From NCBI GenBank assembly GCA_902785355.1, contig CACZYF010000006.1:1-53444 (forward strand): a stretch of DNA of 53,444 nucleotides, written 5' to 3'. The position numbers were made by a program, and so were the translations under genes. Below, piece after piece: positions 37,567 to 47,200 of the stretch. The notes under the pieces were generated by a model. The model worked only from the letters and a program-made list of their open reading frames with translations, did not search any database and had not been told where the DNA came from. Numbering within the stretch: the first letter of the stretch is position 1; each line of letters starts with the position of its first letter. The stretch is from an uncultured Ruminococcus sp. GTDB taxonomy: Bacteria > Bacillota > Clostridia > Oscillospirales > Acutalibacteraceae.

Positions 37567-37595
37567 TTTACAAAAATGTCACTTTGTAGTAAAAT
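37567..37595 (+). promoter_or_regulatory. Promoter of the pyrH-frr-uppS-cdsA run
   Basis: TTTACA (37567-37572) and TAAAAT (37590-37595) are 17 bases apart. An overlapping TTGACT (37562-37567) and a further TATAAT (37600-37605) leave some doubt about the exact pair. Confidence 0.58.
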
Positions 37596-37631
37596 AATAT
37601 ATAATTATGAATTTAATGTGGAGTGATATGC

Positions 37632-38339
37632 ATGAAACCAAAATACAAGCGAATTTTATTGAAATTATCCGGTGAATCTCTTGCGGGAGCGGAGAAGCAC
37701 GGTATTGATTTTGATACCGTGCAGAAGTATTGTATTCCTATCAAGAAACTGGTTGACGACGGCGTGCAGGTTGCGATCGTTGTCGGCGGCGGCAACTTCT
37801 GGCGCGGCCGTTCCAGCGGCGATATGGATCGCACCCGCGCGGATCACATGGGTATGCTGGCGACTGCCATCAATGCTCTCGGCGTAGCCGATGCACTTGA
37901 GTCGATCGGTGTGGATGTCCGCGTCCAGACTGCTATCACCATGCGTCAGGTCGCTGAGCCTTATATTCGTGCTCGCGCGATCCGTCACATGGAGAAGGGC
38001 AGAGTCGTGATCTTCGGTTGCGGTACCGGTAATCCCTTCTTCTCGACCGATACAGCCGCTGCACTCAGAGCTGCAGAGATCGAAGCGGAGATCATCCTCA
38101 AGGCGACCTTGGTCGACGGCGTTTATGATAAAGATCCCAATACCTATGCGGACGCTGTGAAATATGAACAGCTTTCATTCCATGAGGTTCTCGAAAAAGA
38201 TCTGAAGGTCATAGATTCCACCGCTGCCGCGATCTGTAAGGACAACAGCATCGGTTTGATGGTGTTCAGTATCCTTGATCCCGATAATATCTACGACGCG
38301 GTTTGCGACACGAAGGTCGGCACCTTAGTTACGAACTGA
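37632..38339 (+). CDS. pyrH: UMP kinase
   Basis: PyrH phosphorylates UMP to UDP in pyrimidine synthesis; bacterial UMP kinases belong to the amino acid kinase fold. The opening [11 protein letters not shown], the [10 protein letters not shown] and [19 protein letters not shown] stretches and the [17 protein letters not shown] motif are typical. The length of 235 residues is standard. The ATG at 37632 has GGAG eight bases upstream and is preferred to an in-frame GTG nine bases earlier. Confidence 0.96.
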   Translation: MKPKYKRILLKLSGESLAGAEKHGIDFDTVQKYCIPIKKLVDDGVQVAIVVGGGNFWRGRSSGDMDRTRADHMGMLATAINALGVADALESIGVDVRVQTAITMRQVAEPYIRARAIRHMEKGRVVIFGCGTGNPFFSTDTAAALRAAEIEAEIILKATLVDGVYDKDPNTYADAVKYEQLSFHEVLEKDLKVIDSTAAAICKDNSIGLMVFSILDPDNIYDAVCDTKVGTLVTN

Positions 38340-38393
38340 TTTGCTTTGTTTTGTTTTGTTTATTATTAACACTTAACATAAGGAGGATTTACC

Positions 38394-38948
38394 ATGAAAG
38401 AAGTATTAAAGAAGAATGACGAGCGTATGCAGCGCCGCATCAACCACCTGATCGATGAGTTTAAGTCGATTCGTGCCGGCAGAGCGAATGCCGCCGTGCT
38501 CGATAAGGTCACTGTTGATTACTACGGCGTTCCCACTCCTATCAATCAGCTTTCTTCCATTTCTGTTCCCGAGGCGAGAACGCTTGTGATCCAGCCTTAC
38601 GACGCGAGTTCTCTGCGTTCCATTGAGAAGGCGATCCAGATGTCCGATGTCGGTATTAATCCCCAGAATGACGGCAAAGTACTCCGCCTGATCTTCCCGC
38701 CCCTTACCGAGGATAAGCGTAAAGAGATCGCGAAGGATATCGCGCATATCGCCGAAGACAGCAAGGTGCAGATCCGTAACGTCCGCCGTGACACTATGGA
38801 GAAGCTCAAGGCGATGAAGAAGAGCGGCGAGCTGACTGAGGACGACCTCAAGGAAGGCGAGAAGAAGGTTCAGAAGTCGACCGATAACTTCATCAAGGAG
38901 ATCGACAGCATCACCGATAAGAAGAAGAAAGAGATCATGGAGATCTGA
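38394..38948 (+). CDS. frr: Ribosome recycling factor
   Basis: With EF-G, this 184-residue protein splits ribosomes after termination. The family core LIDEFKSIRAGRANAAVLDKV and the VPEARTLVIQPYD and NDGKVLRLIFPPLTEDKRKE stretches (quoted in part) are present. AAGGAGG lies upstream of the ATG. The 54-base gap before it is a T-rich run with repeated TTTTG units. uppS follows after one base. Confidence 0.97.
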   Translation: MKEVLKKNDERMQRRINHLIDEFKSIRAGRANAAVLDKVTVDYYGVPTPINQLSSISVPEARTLVIQPYDASSLRSIEKAIQMSDVGINPQNDGKVLRLIFPPLTEDKRKEIAKDIAHIAEDSKVQIRNVRRDTMEKLKAMKKSGELTEDDLKEGEKKVQKSTDNFIKEIDSITDKKKKEIMEI

Positions 38949-38949
38949 T

Positions 38950-39696
38950 ATGGCTTTGTTTAAAAAGAAGCCGGAGGCTGAGATCAGCCTGCAGGATATT
39001 ATCCTGCCCGAGCATGTCGGTATCATCATGGACGGTAACGGTCGCTGGGCAAAGAAACGCGGCTTGCCGCGTTCGGCGGGTCATACCGCAGGCGCTCAGG
39101 TTTTCCGTAAGATCGCCCGCTACTGCAGCAATATCGGCATCCGCTATCTGACGGTTTATGCCTTTTCCACCGAGAACTGGAAACGTCCCAAGGACGAAGT
39201 CGACGCTCTGATGCGCCTGTTCAAGGATTATTTGGAGGAAGCAATCAGGGATTTCAAGGATGACAGCATCATCCTACGATTCATCGGAGACCGCTCGGCT
39301 TTCTCTCCCGAACTGATCGCTCTGATGGAGGAAAACGAGACTGAATCCAAGGATAGGGACGGCATGGTGCTCAATATCGCCATGAACTACGGCGGAAGAG
39401 CGGAACTGATCACCGCGATGCGTCAGATGGCGCGCGAAGCGGCTGACGGCACGCTTGATCCCGATTCGATCGACGAACAGGTCGTGTCCGATCACCTATA
39501 TACGAAAGGTGAGCCCGATCCTGACCTGATCATTCGCCCGAGCGGTGAGAACCGCACCTCGAATTTCCTTTTATGGCAGAGCGCTTATGCCGAGTATGTC
39601 ATCATGGATGTGCTCTGGCCCGATTTTAAGGAAAAAGATCTTGATGCTGCTTTGATAGAATACGCGAAGCGAAACCGACGTTTCGGCGGCGTATGA
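38950..39696 (+). CDS. uppS: Undecaprenyl diphosphate synthase (isoprenyl transferase)
   Basis: UppS elongates farnesyl diphosphate with isopentenyl units to the C55 carrier lipid for wall synthesis. The motif HVGIIMDGNGRWAKKRG carries the catalytic Asp at 28. YLTVYAFSTENWKRP is also typical, and the C-terminal RPSGENRTSNFLLWQSAYAE holds the diphosphate-binding residues (the usual GGExRxSN appears as SGENRTSN). The length of 248 residues is normal. It depends on the isoprenoid units made through Dxr and IspG encoded just downstream. Confidence 0.95.
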   Translation: MALFKKKPEAEISLQDIILPEHVGIIMDGNGRWAKKRGLPRSAGHTAGAQVFRKIARYCSNIGIRYLTVYAFSTENWKRPKDEVDALMRLFKDYLEEAIRDFKDDSIILRFIGDRSAFSPELIALMEENETESKDRDGMVLNIAMNYGGRAELITAMRQMAREAADGTLDPDSIDEQVVSDHLYTKGEPDPDLIIRPSGENRTSNFLLWQSAYAEYVIMDVLWPDFKEKDLDAALIEYAKRNRRFGGV

Positions 39697-39715
39697 TTAA
39701 TGATTATTTGTTTAT

Positions 39716-39740
39716 TGGGGTGAATTCCTGTTTTACCCCA
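39716..39740 (+). repeat. Inverted repeat after uppS
   Basis: TGGGGT (39716-39721) and ACCCCA (39735-39740) form a 6-bp stem with a 13-base loop. No T run follows, so it is not a convincing terminator. Confidence 0.4.
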
Positions 39741-39748
39741 TGACATTC

Positions 39749-39765
39749 TCAACTAGTATAGTTGA
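39749..39765. promoter_or_regulatory. Perfect palindrome before cdsA, candidate operator
   Basis: TCAACTA (39749-39755), GTA, TAGTTGA (39759-39765) is a 17-bp palindrome ending about six bases before the AGGAGG of cdsA. A weak promoter-like TTTTAC (39731-39736), 17 bases, TAGTAT (39754-39759) would overlap it. A regulator for lipid genes is conceivable, but none is identified. Confidence 0.4.
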
Positions 39766-39781
39766 TTAGAGGAGGATGGAG

Positions 39782-40597
39782 ATGAAAACGAGATTGATAA
39801 CCGCCGGCATATGGGCGGCGTTGGCGATCGTACTGATCGTCATCGGTTCGTTCGCTACGATCGTAGTGACGATCGCGCTCTCGCTGGTGAATGTTCTGAT
39901 CTGCGGGGAATATCTTTCTGCAAAGAAGCTTCATAAGGATATGAAGCTGTTTATCCCCGGCTTGATCTGTGCGTTTTTGATCCCGATGCTTTCGATGACT
40001 GAGGCGTGGCTCATCCCGCTGTTTGTCTATGTTTTTGGCATGTTTGTGCTTTCGGTCGTCTTTCATAAGACCGTCAAGACAGAGGACGTGATGTTTGCAA
40101 TGACCGGCGTTGTACTGCTGTCGGTATCGCTCTCGGCGTTAAACGCCTTGGTATGGAGCGATAAGGAGCATGCTGCGTTCTGGATCGTATTTGCGCTGGG
40201 AGTTCCGTGGATCGCTGATTCCGCCGCGTATTTTGCCGGCGTCAAGTTCGGTAAACGCAAGCTTTGTCCCGAGATCAGCCCCAACAAGACTGTTGAAGGA
40301 GCGATAGCAGGCGTACTGGGCGGTACGCTCGTAACGCTTTTGATCGGTTTGATTTTCAAGCTGATCTACGGTCAGGTAACCGTTTACTTCTGGGTACTCC
40401 TGATGGTCGGTTTTATCAATTCCATCGTTTCCATTTTCGGCGATCTGACCTTCTCCGTCATCAAGCGCAATTGCAAGATCAAGGATTACGGTTCGATCAT
40501 GCCCGGACACGGCGGTATGCTCGACCGCTTTGATTCCGTCGTATTCTGCATCCCCGTTCTCTACATCTTCTCGATTTATTTTTATTTTATCTTATAA
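39782..40597 (+). CDS. cdsA: Phosphatidate cytidylyltransferase
   Basis: CdsA makes CDP-diacylglycerol, the branch point of phospholipid synthesis. The 271-residue protein has seven or eight membrane helices. The family signature near the C terminus, IKRNCKIKDYGSIMPGHGG, followed by MLDRFDS, is complete. The ATG at 39782 lies six bases after GGAGG; an ATG two codons earlier directly abuts that site. dxr follows eight bases later. Confidence 0.95.
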   Translation: MKTRLITAGIWAALAIVLIVIGSFATIVVTIALSLVNVLICGEYLSAKKLHKDMKLFIPGLICAFLIPMLSMTEAWLIPLFVYVFGMFVLSVVFHKTVKTEDVMFAMTGVVLLSVSLSALNALVWSDKEHAAFWIVFALGVPWIADSAAYFAGVKFGKRKLCPEISPNKTVEGAIAGVLGGTLVTLLIGLIFKLIYGQVTVYFWVLLMVGFINSIVSIFGDLTFSVIKRNCKIKDYGSIMPGHGGMLDRFDSVVFCIPVLYIFSIYFYFIL

Positions 40598-40605
40598 TTT
40601 TTGAT

Positions 40606-41757
40606 ATGGTACAAACACTTTCTATATTAGGCTCGACGGGTTCGATCGGCACTCAGACGCTCGACGTAGTTCGTAAGCTGAATTTGACTGTCAAGGCACT
40701 GTCTGCTCACAGCAGTATCGGTTTATTGGAAGAACAGATTCGCGAGTTCAAGCCTGCTCTGGCTGTCGTTTTTGATGAGAAGAGGGCAGAGGAGCTGAAA
40801 ATAAATATCGCCGATACCGATACCAGGGTGCTAAGCGGTATGGACGGATTGTTCGAGATTTGTCACGACGATTCCGAACTGTTGGTTAATTCGGTTGTCG
40901 GTATGGTTGGTTTAGCTCCTACCTTAGAAGCAATCAATGCGAAGAAAAACATTGCTTTCGCAAATAAAGAAACGTTGGTCGCCGGCGGCGAATTGGTCAT
41001 GAACGCCGTGAGGGAAAACGGCGTTAAGCTGCTTCCCGTTGACAGCGAGCACAGCGCTATCTTCCAGTGCCTGCAGGCTTCACCGCCGCATAAAGCGCTG
41101 AAGAAGATTTTGCTCACTGCGTCAGGCGGCCCGTTCTTCGGAATGACAACCGATGAACTTCGCGGCGTGACCGTCGAGCAGGCTCTCAACCATCCTAACT
41201 GGGATATGGGCGCAAAAATCACTATCGACAGCGCTACTATGATGAATAAAGGGCTCGAGATCATAGAAGCTGCCTGGCTGTTCGATATCGATCCCGACGA
41301 TATTGAGGTTGTTGTTCATCGTGAGAGTATTATCCACTCAATGATTGAATTTACCGATCATTCGATTTTAGCGCAGCTGGGTATGCCCGATATGCGTATC
41401 CCGATCCAATATGCGATCACATATCCCGAGCGTTATCCGTCTCTCGTTCCTGAGATCGACTGGAAAACATTATCGCAGATGACCTTTTTCAGCGCTGACG
41501 ATAAAACATTCAAGTGCCTTGCAGCTTGCAAGCGCGCGATGAAGAAGGGCGGACTGTATCCCGCAGTTGCTAACGGCGCGAACGAGGTCGCTAACCGCTT
41601 GTTCCGTGACAGGAAGATCTCCTTCCTCGCTATCGGTGAGTTGGTTTCTGCCGCTGTCGATGAGCTGAACGTCGGTAAGGCTTCATGTCTGGATGACGTG
41701 CTTGAGGCTGATGCGATGGCGCGTGAATTTGTAAACGAAAACTATCATAAACTATAA
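40606..41757 (+). CDS. dxr: 1-deoxy-D-xylulose 5-phosphate reductoisomerase
   Basis: Dxr converts DXP to MEP with NADPH, the committed step of the non-mevalonate isoprenoid pathway. The dinucleotide-binding start LGSTGSIGTQTLDVV, the VDSEHSAIFQCL metal/substrate motif, and LTASGGPFFGM, followed later by HPNWDMGAKITIDSATMMNKGLE (quoted in part), are all present. The length of 383 residues is normal. No strong ribosome site precedes the ATG, which lies close to the cdsA stop. Confidence 0.96.
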   Translation: MVQTLSILGSTGSIGTQTLDVVRKLNLTVKALSAHSSIGLLEEQIREFKPALAVVFDEKRAEELKINIADTDTRVLSGMDGLFEICHDDSELLVNSVVGMVGLAPTLEAINAKKNIAFANKETLVAGGELVMNAVRENGVKLLPVDSEHSAIFQCLQASPPHKALKKILLTASGGPFFGMTTDELRGVTVEQALNHPNWDMGAKITIDSATMMNKGLEIIEAAWLFDIDPDDIEVVVHRESIIHSMIEFTDHSILAQLGMPDMRIPIQYAITYPERYPSLVPEIDWKTLSQMTFFSADDKTFKCLAACKRAMKKGGLYPAVANGANEVANRLFRDRKISFLAIGELVSAAVDELNVGKASCLDDVLEADAMAREFVNENYHKL

Positions 41758-41778
41758 ATAACACAATTTGGAGATGGT

Positions 41779-43140
41779 ATTATCACCGTACTGACTACGA
41801 TAGCGCTGATATTGATTGCGGTAGCGCTGTTTGAACTGATTATATTTTTACATGAGGGCGGACATTTCATAACTGCTAAGAAAAGCGGTATCAAGGTAAA
41901 TGAATTTGCATTGGGTATGGGTCCCAAGATATTCAGTTTTACCAAGGGTGAGACCACTTACTCGCTTCGACTGTTCCCGATAGGCGGCTACTGCGCCATG
42001 GAGGGTGAGGATGAGGACAGCGATAATCCCCGCGCTTTTAATAATGCGGCAATATGGAAGCGCATGATTGTCATTATCGCCGGAGCGGTAATGAATATTC
42101 TGTTCGGACTGGTGTTGATGTTGATCACACTGCTCCCGCAGGAAAGCTTTGCGTCTACGACAGTATCTGAGTTTTCCGTTTCGTCCTTTACGGCGGTAAC
42201 CGGACTCAAGAGCGGTGATAAGATCGTTGAGATCAATGATTACGCGGTCAATACCTCCACGGATTTTTCCTTTGCGCTTTATACACTGCCCGTCACTCAG
42301 GTAGACGGTAACGAACTGAGCGTCTATAAAGAGGATTGCGCCTTCGATCTATACGTCCGTGCGACTGAACTGGTCGATGAGAACACCACCAAGGAGCAGA
42401 ACGAAGCGGTTGTCAAGCTTCTCGGTGAAGCGCAGATCAGGCTGTCTGATACAAAGTCGAACGGTGAAGCCTATGCTGTTTTCGGCGATTATTATAACAG
42501 GATTGCCGAGACGCTCGGAAAGAAAAAGTCAGACAAGATCCCCACTATTGAAATACGTGATACCCGAAGTCGTTTTCGTACTAATATGAAGGTCATCCGC
42601 GACGGCGAAATGATCGAGCTTAAGAATGTCGATCTGCTGACGCTTAAGAAAAGCGCCGATGATGACACTCCGCAGCTCCAGGTGGATTTCTATATCGAGC
42701 CGATGGAAAAGGACTTCGGAACCGTGATACAACAAACTTTTGCGAACACCGTTTCGGTAGTCAGAATGGTCTGGGGCAGCCTGATCGGATTAATAAAGGG
42801 ACAGTTCAGTCTGAATGAAATGTCCGGTCCTGTCGGTATAGCTTCCACAATCACGCAGGTTGCCGGAGAGTCACTAAAGACCAACGGCTTCGGCGCCGCT
42901 GTAAATTCCATCGTTTATATCATGATGATCATTACCGTCAACCTCGGCGTTGTCAACATGCTGCCGTTCCCGGCGCTTGACGGCGGGCGCTTCCTGATGC
43001 TGCTGATCGAGTGGATCTTCCGTAAGCCGGTACCGCGCAGAGTGGAACAGATTATCAATACTGTCGGTCTGATTTTGCTTTTGGGACTTTCGGCTGTAAT
43101 TGCAGTCAAGGATGTCTGGAAGCTGTTCAGCGGAGGTTAA
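41779..43140 (+). CDS. rseP: Site-2 metalloprotease RseP/RasP, probable AUU start
   Basis: An intramembrane zinc protease of 453 residues. The zinc motif HEGGH lies in the first membrane helix (25-29), a PDZ-like region starts near SSFTAVTGLKSGDKIVEIND, and the third zinc ligand is in LPFPALDGGRF near the C terminus. No ATG, GTG or TTG gives a complete first helix: the first standard start, TTG at 41812, has no ribosome site and leaves 13 residues before the zinc His. ATT at 41779 has GGAG five bases upstream and gives 24 residues, as in relatives. The start is therefore inferred as AUU; a one-base sequence error is the alternative. Confidence 0.85.
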   Translation: MITVLTTIALILIAVALFELIIFLHEGGHFITAKKSGIKVNEFALGMGPKIFSFTKGETTYSLRLFPIGGYCAMEGEDEDSDNPRAFNNAAIWKRMIVIIAGAVMNILFGLVLMLITLLPQESFASTTVSEFSVSSFTAVTGLKSGDKIVEINDYAVNTSTDFSFALYTLPVTQVDGNELSVYKEDCAFDLYVRATELVDENTTKEQNEAVVKLLGEAQIRLSDTKSNGEAYAVFGDYYNRIAETLGKKKSDKIPTIEIRDTRSRFRTNMKVIRDGEMIELKNVDLLTLKKSADDDTPQLQVDFYIEPMEKDFGTVIQQTFANTVSVVRMVWGSLIGLIKGQFSLNEMSGPVGIASTITQVAGESLKTNGFGAAVNSIVYIMMIITVNLGVVNMLPFPALDGGRFLMLLIEWIFRKPVPRRVEQIINTVGLILLLGLSAVIAVKDVWKLFSGG

Positions 43141-43141
43141 T

Positions 43142-44185
43142 ATGGCTAGTAAACGGTATGTAACCGCTTTGAATACAAAAATAGGCGGCGGCGCGAAGGT
43201 ATCGGTACAATCGATGCTTAATAAGCCCGCCGAGGATATTGAAGGCTCTGTTGCACAGGCTAAGGAACTCGAGGCGGCGGGCTGTGAGATCATCCGAGTC
43301 GCTGTTCCGAATATGGAAGCGGTCAGGCTGATCGCGGCATTGAAAGAAGCTGTAGGGGTTCCGATCGTCGCCGATATCCATTTCAATTATAAATTAGCGC
43401 TTGAGTCGATTGCGGCGGGTGTGGATAAAATTCGTATCAACCCGGGTAATATCGGAGATGACAGCCGCGTTAAGGCAGTTGCCGACGCTTGTAAAGCAAA
43501 GAATATCCCGATCCGCATAGGTGTTAACTCCGGCTCTCTCGAGAAGCATATTTTGGCAAAATACGGTCATCCTACTGCCGATGCGTTGTGTGACAGCGCG
43601 CTCTATCATGCTTCGTTACTTGAAAAATTCGATTTTAACGATATTGTTCTTTCAATGAAGTCGTCGGACGTCAATACGATGGTCAAGGCGTATCGTCTCG
43701 CTGCGCAGCGCTGTGACTATCCGCTGCACCTCGGCGTGACCGAGGCGGGTACCAGACGTATGGGTATCATCAAGTCGGCAGTCGGTATCGGTGCGTTACT
43801 TGTCGACGGTATCGGCGATACTATTCGCGTTTCGTTGACCGATAACCCCGTCGAGGAGGTCTATGCCGCGAAGGATATTCTGAGATCACTCGGAATGGGG
43901 GACAGCGGCGTCAAATTCGTTTCCTGTCCGACCTGCGGCAGAACCAAGATAGATTTGATCTCTCTTGCAAATGAAGCCGAAAATCGGCTGAGAAACTGTA
44001 CCAAGGATATTACCGTAGCCGTGATGGGCTGTGTGGTGAACGGTCCCGGTGAAGCAAGAGAAGCAGATATCGGTATTGCCGGCGGCGACGGAGAAGGCTT
44101 GATCTTCAAGAAAGGCGAGATTATCGCCAAGGTTTCTGAAGATGAACTGATCGACCGTCTTATGCAGGAGATCGAAAAACTATAA
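43142..44185 (+). CDS. ispG: 4-hydroxy-3-methylbut-2-enyl diphosphate synthase
   Basis: IspG (GcpE) is a [4Fe-4S] enzyme that makes HMBDP in the MEP pathway. The cluster ligands are visible: C262 and C265 in CPTCGRTKIDL, C297 in MGCVVNGPGEA, and E304 just after. The TIM-barrel half opens with VSVQSMLNKPAED. The length of 347 residues is the short bacterial form. The ATG at 43142 follows GGAGG by six bases, one base after the rseP stop. Confidence 0.96.
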   Translation: MASKRYVTALNTKIGGGAKVSVQSMLNKPAEDIEGSVAQAKELEAAGCEIIRVAVPNMEAVRLIAALKEAVGVPIVADIHFNYKLALESIAAGVDKIRINPGNIGDDSRVKAVADACKAKNIPIRIGVNSGSLEKHILAKYGHPTADALCDSALYHASLLEKFDFNDIVLSMKSSDVNTMVKAYRLAAQRCDYPLHLGVTEAGTRRMGIIKSAVGIGALLVDGIGDTIRVSLTDNPVEEVYAAKDILRSLGMGDSGVKFVSCPTCGRTKIDLISLANEAENRLRNCTKDITVAVMGCVVNGPGEAREADIGIAGGDGEGLIFKKGEIIAKVSEDELIDRLMQEIEKL

Positions 44186-44247
44186 TCATTATTTAATTTT
44201 CGGCATTTTTATGGCCGATGTCACGAATCTTGAATAAAGGTGTATGA

Positions 44248-47200
44248 ATGATAAAACTAGGTGAGGTTTTTTCGCCGTATCTCGTGTCGCTTGACAGTAC
44301 GATGGCTGACGCGACGGTGAATCAAATCCGTGTTAATAAAGACAAACGAATACTGAATATTGATATATATTCCGATATATTATTGACCCGCAAGGCGATC
44401 TTTGAAACGCAAAAGCAGATCGCTAAAGCAGAGATCGGCGTAGATAAGGTGATTATCCATCCTCATTTTCCGTCCTCTGCCTTTGATACGGACTATTTCG
44501 ACGAGTTGATCGCCGCGTTAAAGGAGCGCAATCCGAGTCTTAACGGTACCCTGAATGACGCTGTTTTGAAGCGTGAGGGAGAGGACAGGCTGAATGTTGA
44601 ATTGGCGCACGGCGGTTTGGCGTTATTAAAGTCCAAGGAGTTTGATGTTCTGCTTTCCGATTTGATCTTTCGCGAGTTTGGACTGAGCTTTGAAATAATC
44701 TTTTCCGGTGTGACGGAGCTTGGCGTCGACGATAAGCAGTTCACCGAGAGTATTGACAACGCGCAGAAGAAGATCGCGCGTGAGAAGCTTGAAGAACTCA
44801 CACAGCTTTTTGAAGGCGAGGAACGCTCCTCGACTAAAAGAGAAAGCGAGAAAAGTGTTTCGAGTATCGAGATACGCAAAGACCGATACCTGTATCCTCA
44901 GATCCTTCCCGAGAGTGTGAAACCGCTCTATGGCAGAATCACTAAGGGAAAGATGATTCCGATCGAGAAGATCGCTTACGATACCGGACGGGCGACGGTC
45001 TGGGGCGATGTGTTTGCCGTTGAGACTAAGGTCACACGTTCGGGTGATAAAAACATTATCAACATCGATATCACCGACTACACAGGTTCCGTTACCGTGA
45101 AGGTCTTTGATTCCATACAGAACTGTTCGGTGCTCGAAGGTATCCGCAAGGGCTCTACTATCATTGTATCCGGCGACGTAGAATTTGATAAGTTTGCAGG
45201 CGATACGATCATCAGCGCGAAGTCGATATCGACCGTCAGGAAGGTCGAGGTCGTTGACGATGCGCCTAAGAAACGTGTAGAGCTCCATCTGCATACCAAT
45301 ATGAGCCAGATGGACGCCGTAACCGAGGCGGGTAAGCTTGTCAAGCGTGCCGCCGACTTCGGACATAAGGCGATCGCCATCACCGACCATGGCGTCGCTC
45401 AGGCGTTTCCCGACGCTATGAACGCTGCGGAGGGGCTGGAGCGCAACGGTAAGGAGATCAAGGTCATTTACGGAACAGAAGCGTACTTTATTGATGACCT
45501 GTGTACTCCTGTGGACGGAAGCGGCAACGAGCCGCTCGACGGTACCTTCGTTTGCTTCGATCTGGAGACTACCGGCTTATACGCGACGAATGATAAGATT
45601 ACCGAGATAGGCGCTGTAAAGATCAAAAACGGCAGTATTATCGATACGTTTTCGACTTTTGCCAACCCCGAACGCCCGATTCCCGCGAAGGTTGTTCAGC
45701 TGACCGGAATCACCGACAGCATGGTAAAGGATGCTCCTTCTCAGCGGGAGGCTGTCAGTAGCTTTTTAAAATTCTGTGAAGGCTCTGTATTAGTCGCGCA
45801 CAACGCGCCCTTTGATACCGGCTTTATTCGCAAAGCTTGCCGGGATTTTGGCTTTACATATGACTTTACCTCTATTGATACTGTTGCAATCGCGCGAAAT
45901 ATCCTACCTGATATCAATAACGTCAAGCTGGATACTTTAGCAAAGCATTTTCGTCTCGGAAAGTTTAACCATCATCGTGCGGTAGATGACGCCGAGATGT
46001 TGACAAATATCTTTTTAAATATGGTCCGTCTCCTACAAAAGAATCATGACGTTCACGATCTGGACGACATGCGTAGGAAGATTATCGGCGGCGATTATCG
46101 TAAGCTGCCGACCTATCATCAGATTATTCTGGTCAGAAATCAGACAGGTCTGAAGAACCTGTACAAGTTGATTTCCTATTCTCATTTGAAGTATTTCCAC
46201 CGCCGTCCGAGGATCCCGAAATCGGAGCTCATGAAGCATCGCGAGGGTCTGATTATCGGTTCGGCTTGCGAAGCAGGCGAGCTTTATCGTGCGATTCTTC
46301 ATAATAGCAGTGATGAGGAGATCGAACGTATTGCTTCGTTTTATGACTATTTAGAGATCCAGCCCTCCGGCAACAACCGTTTTCTGTTGCGAGAGGGAGC
46401 GTTCCGTGATGAGGAGCATCTGCAGAGCGTTAACCGTCGGATCGTCGAACTCGGAGATAAGCTGGGTAAACCGGTTGTCGCAACCTGTGACGTTCACTTC
46501 ATGGATCCGCATGACGCGGATTACCGCATGATCCTCTTGGCGGCTCAGGGCTTTGACGACGCTGAGGATCAGGCACCGCTGTATTTTCGAACGACCGCCG
46601 AGATGCTTGAAGAGTTTGCGTATCTGGGCGACAGGGCGGAGGAGGTTGTCATCGATAACACCAACCTGATCGCCGATATGTGCGAGTATGTCCGTCCGAT
46701 TCCGGAGGGCAACTTCCCGCCGTTCATAGAAGGCGCTGAGGAACAGCTGACCTCCATTACGTGGCAGCGAGCAAAGGATAAGTACGGCGATCCGCTTCCT
46801 GAGATCGTCAAGGCGAGATTGGATAAAGAGCTTAATTCTATCACGAAATACGGCTTTTCCGTGCTGTACATGACCGCGCAGAAATTGGTCGCCGACAGTG
46901 AGGCGCACGGCTATCTGGTCGGTTCACGAGGATCCGTCGGTTCGTCCTTTGTCGCAACGATGTCCGGTATCTCCGAGGTCAACCCTTTGTGTCCGCATTA
47001 TCTGTGTCCTAAGTGTAAGAAGAGTATTTTCTTTGAACACGGCGAATATGGCTCCGGTTTTGACATGCCGCCGAAGAATTGTCCTGACTGCGGCACGCCG
47101 ATGGAGCGCGACGGGCATGAGATCCCCTTCGAGACCTTCCTCGGCTTTAAGGGAGATAAGGTTCCCGATATCGACCTGAACTTCTCCGGCGAACAGCAGA

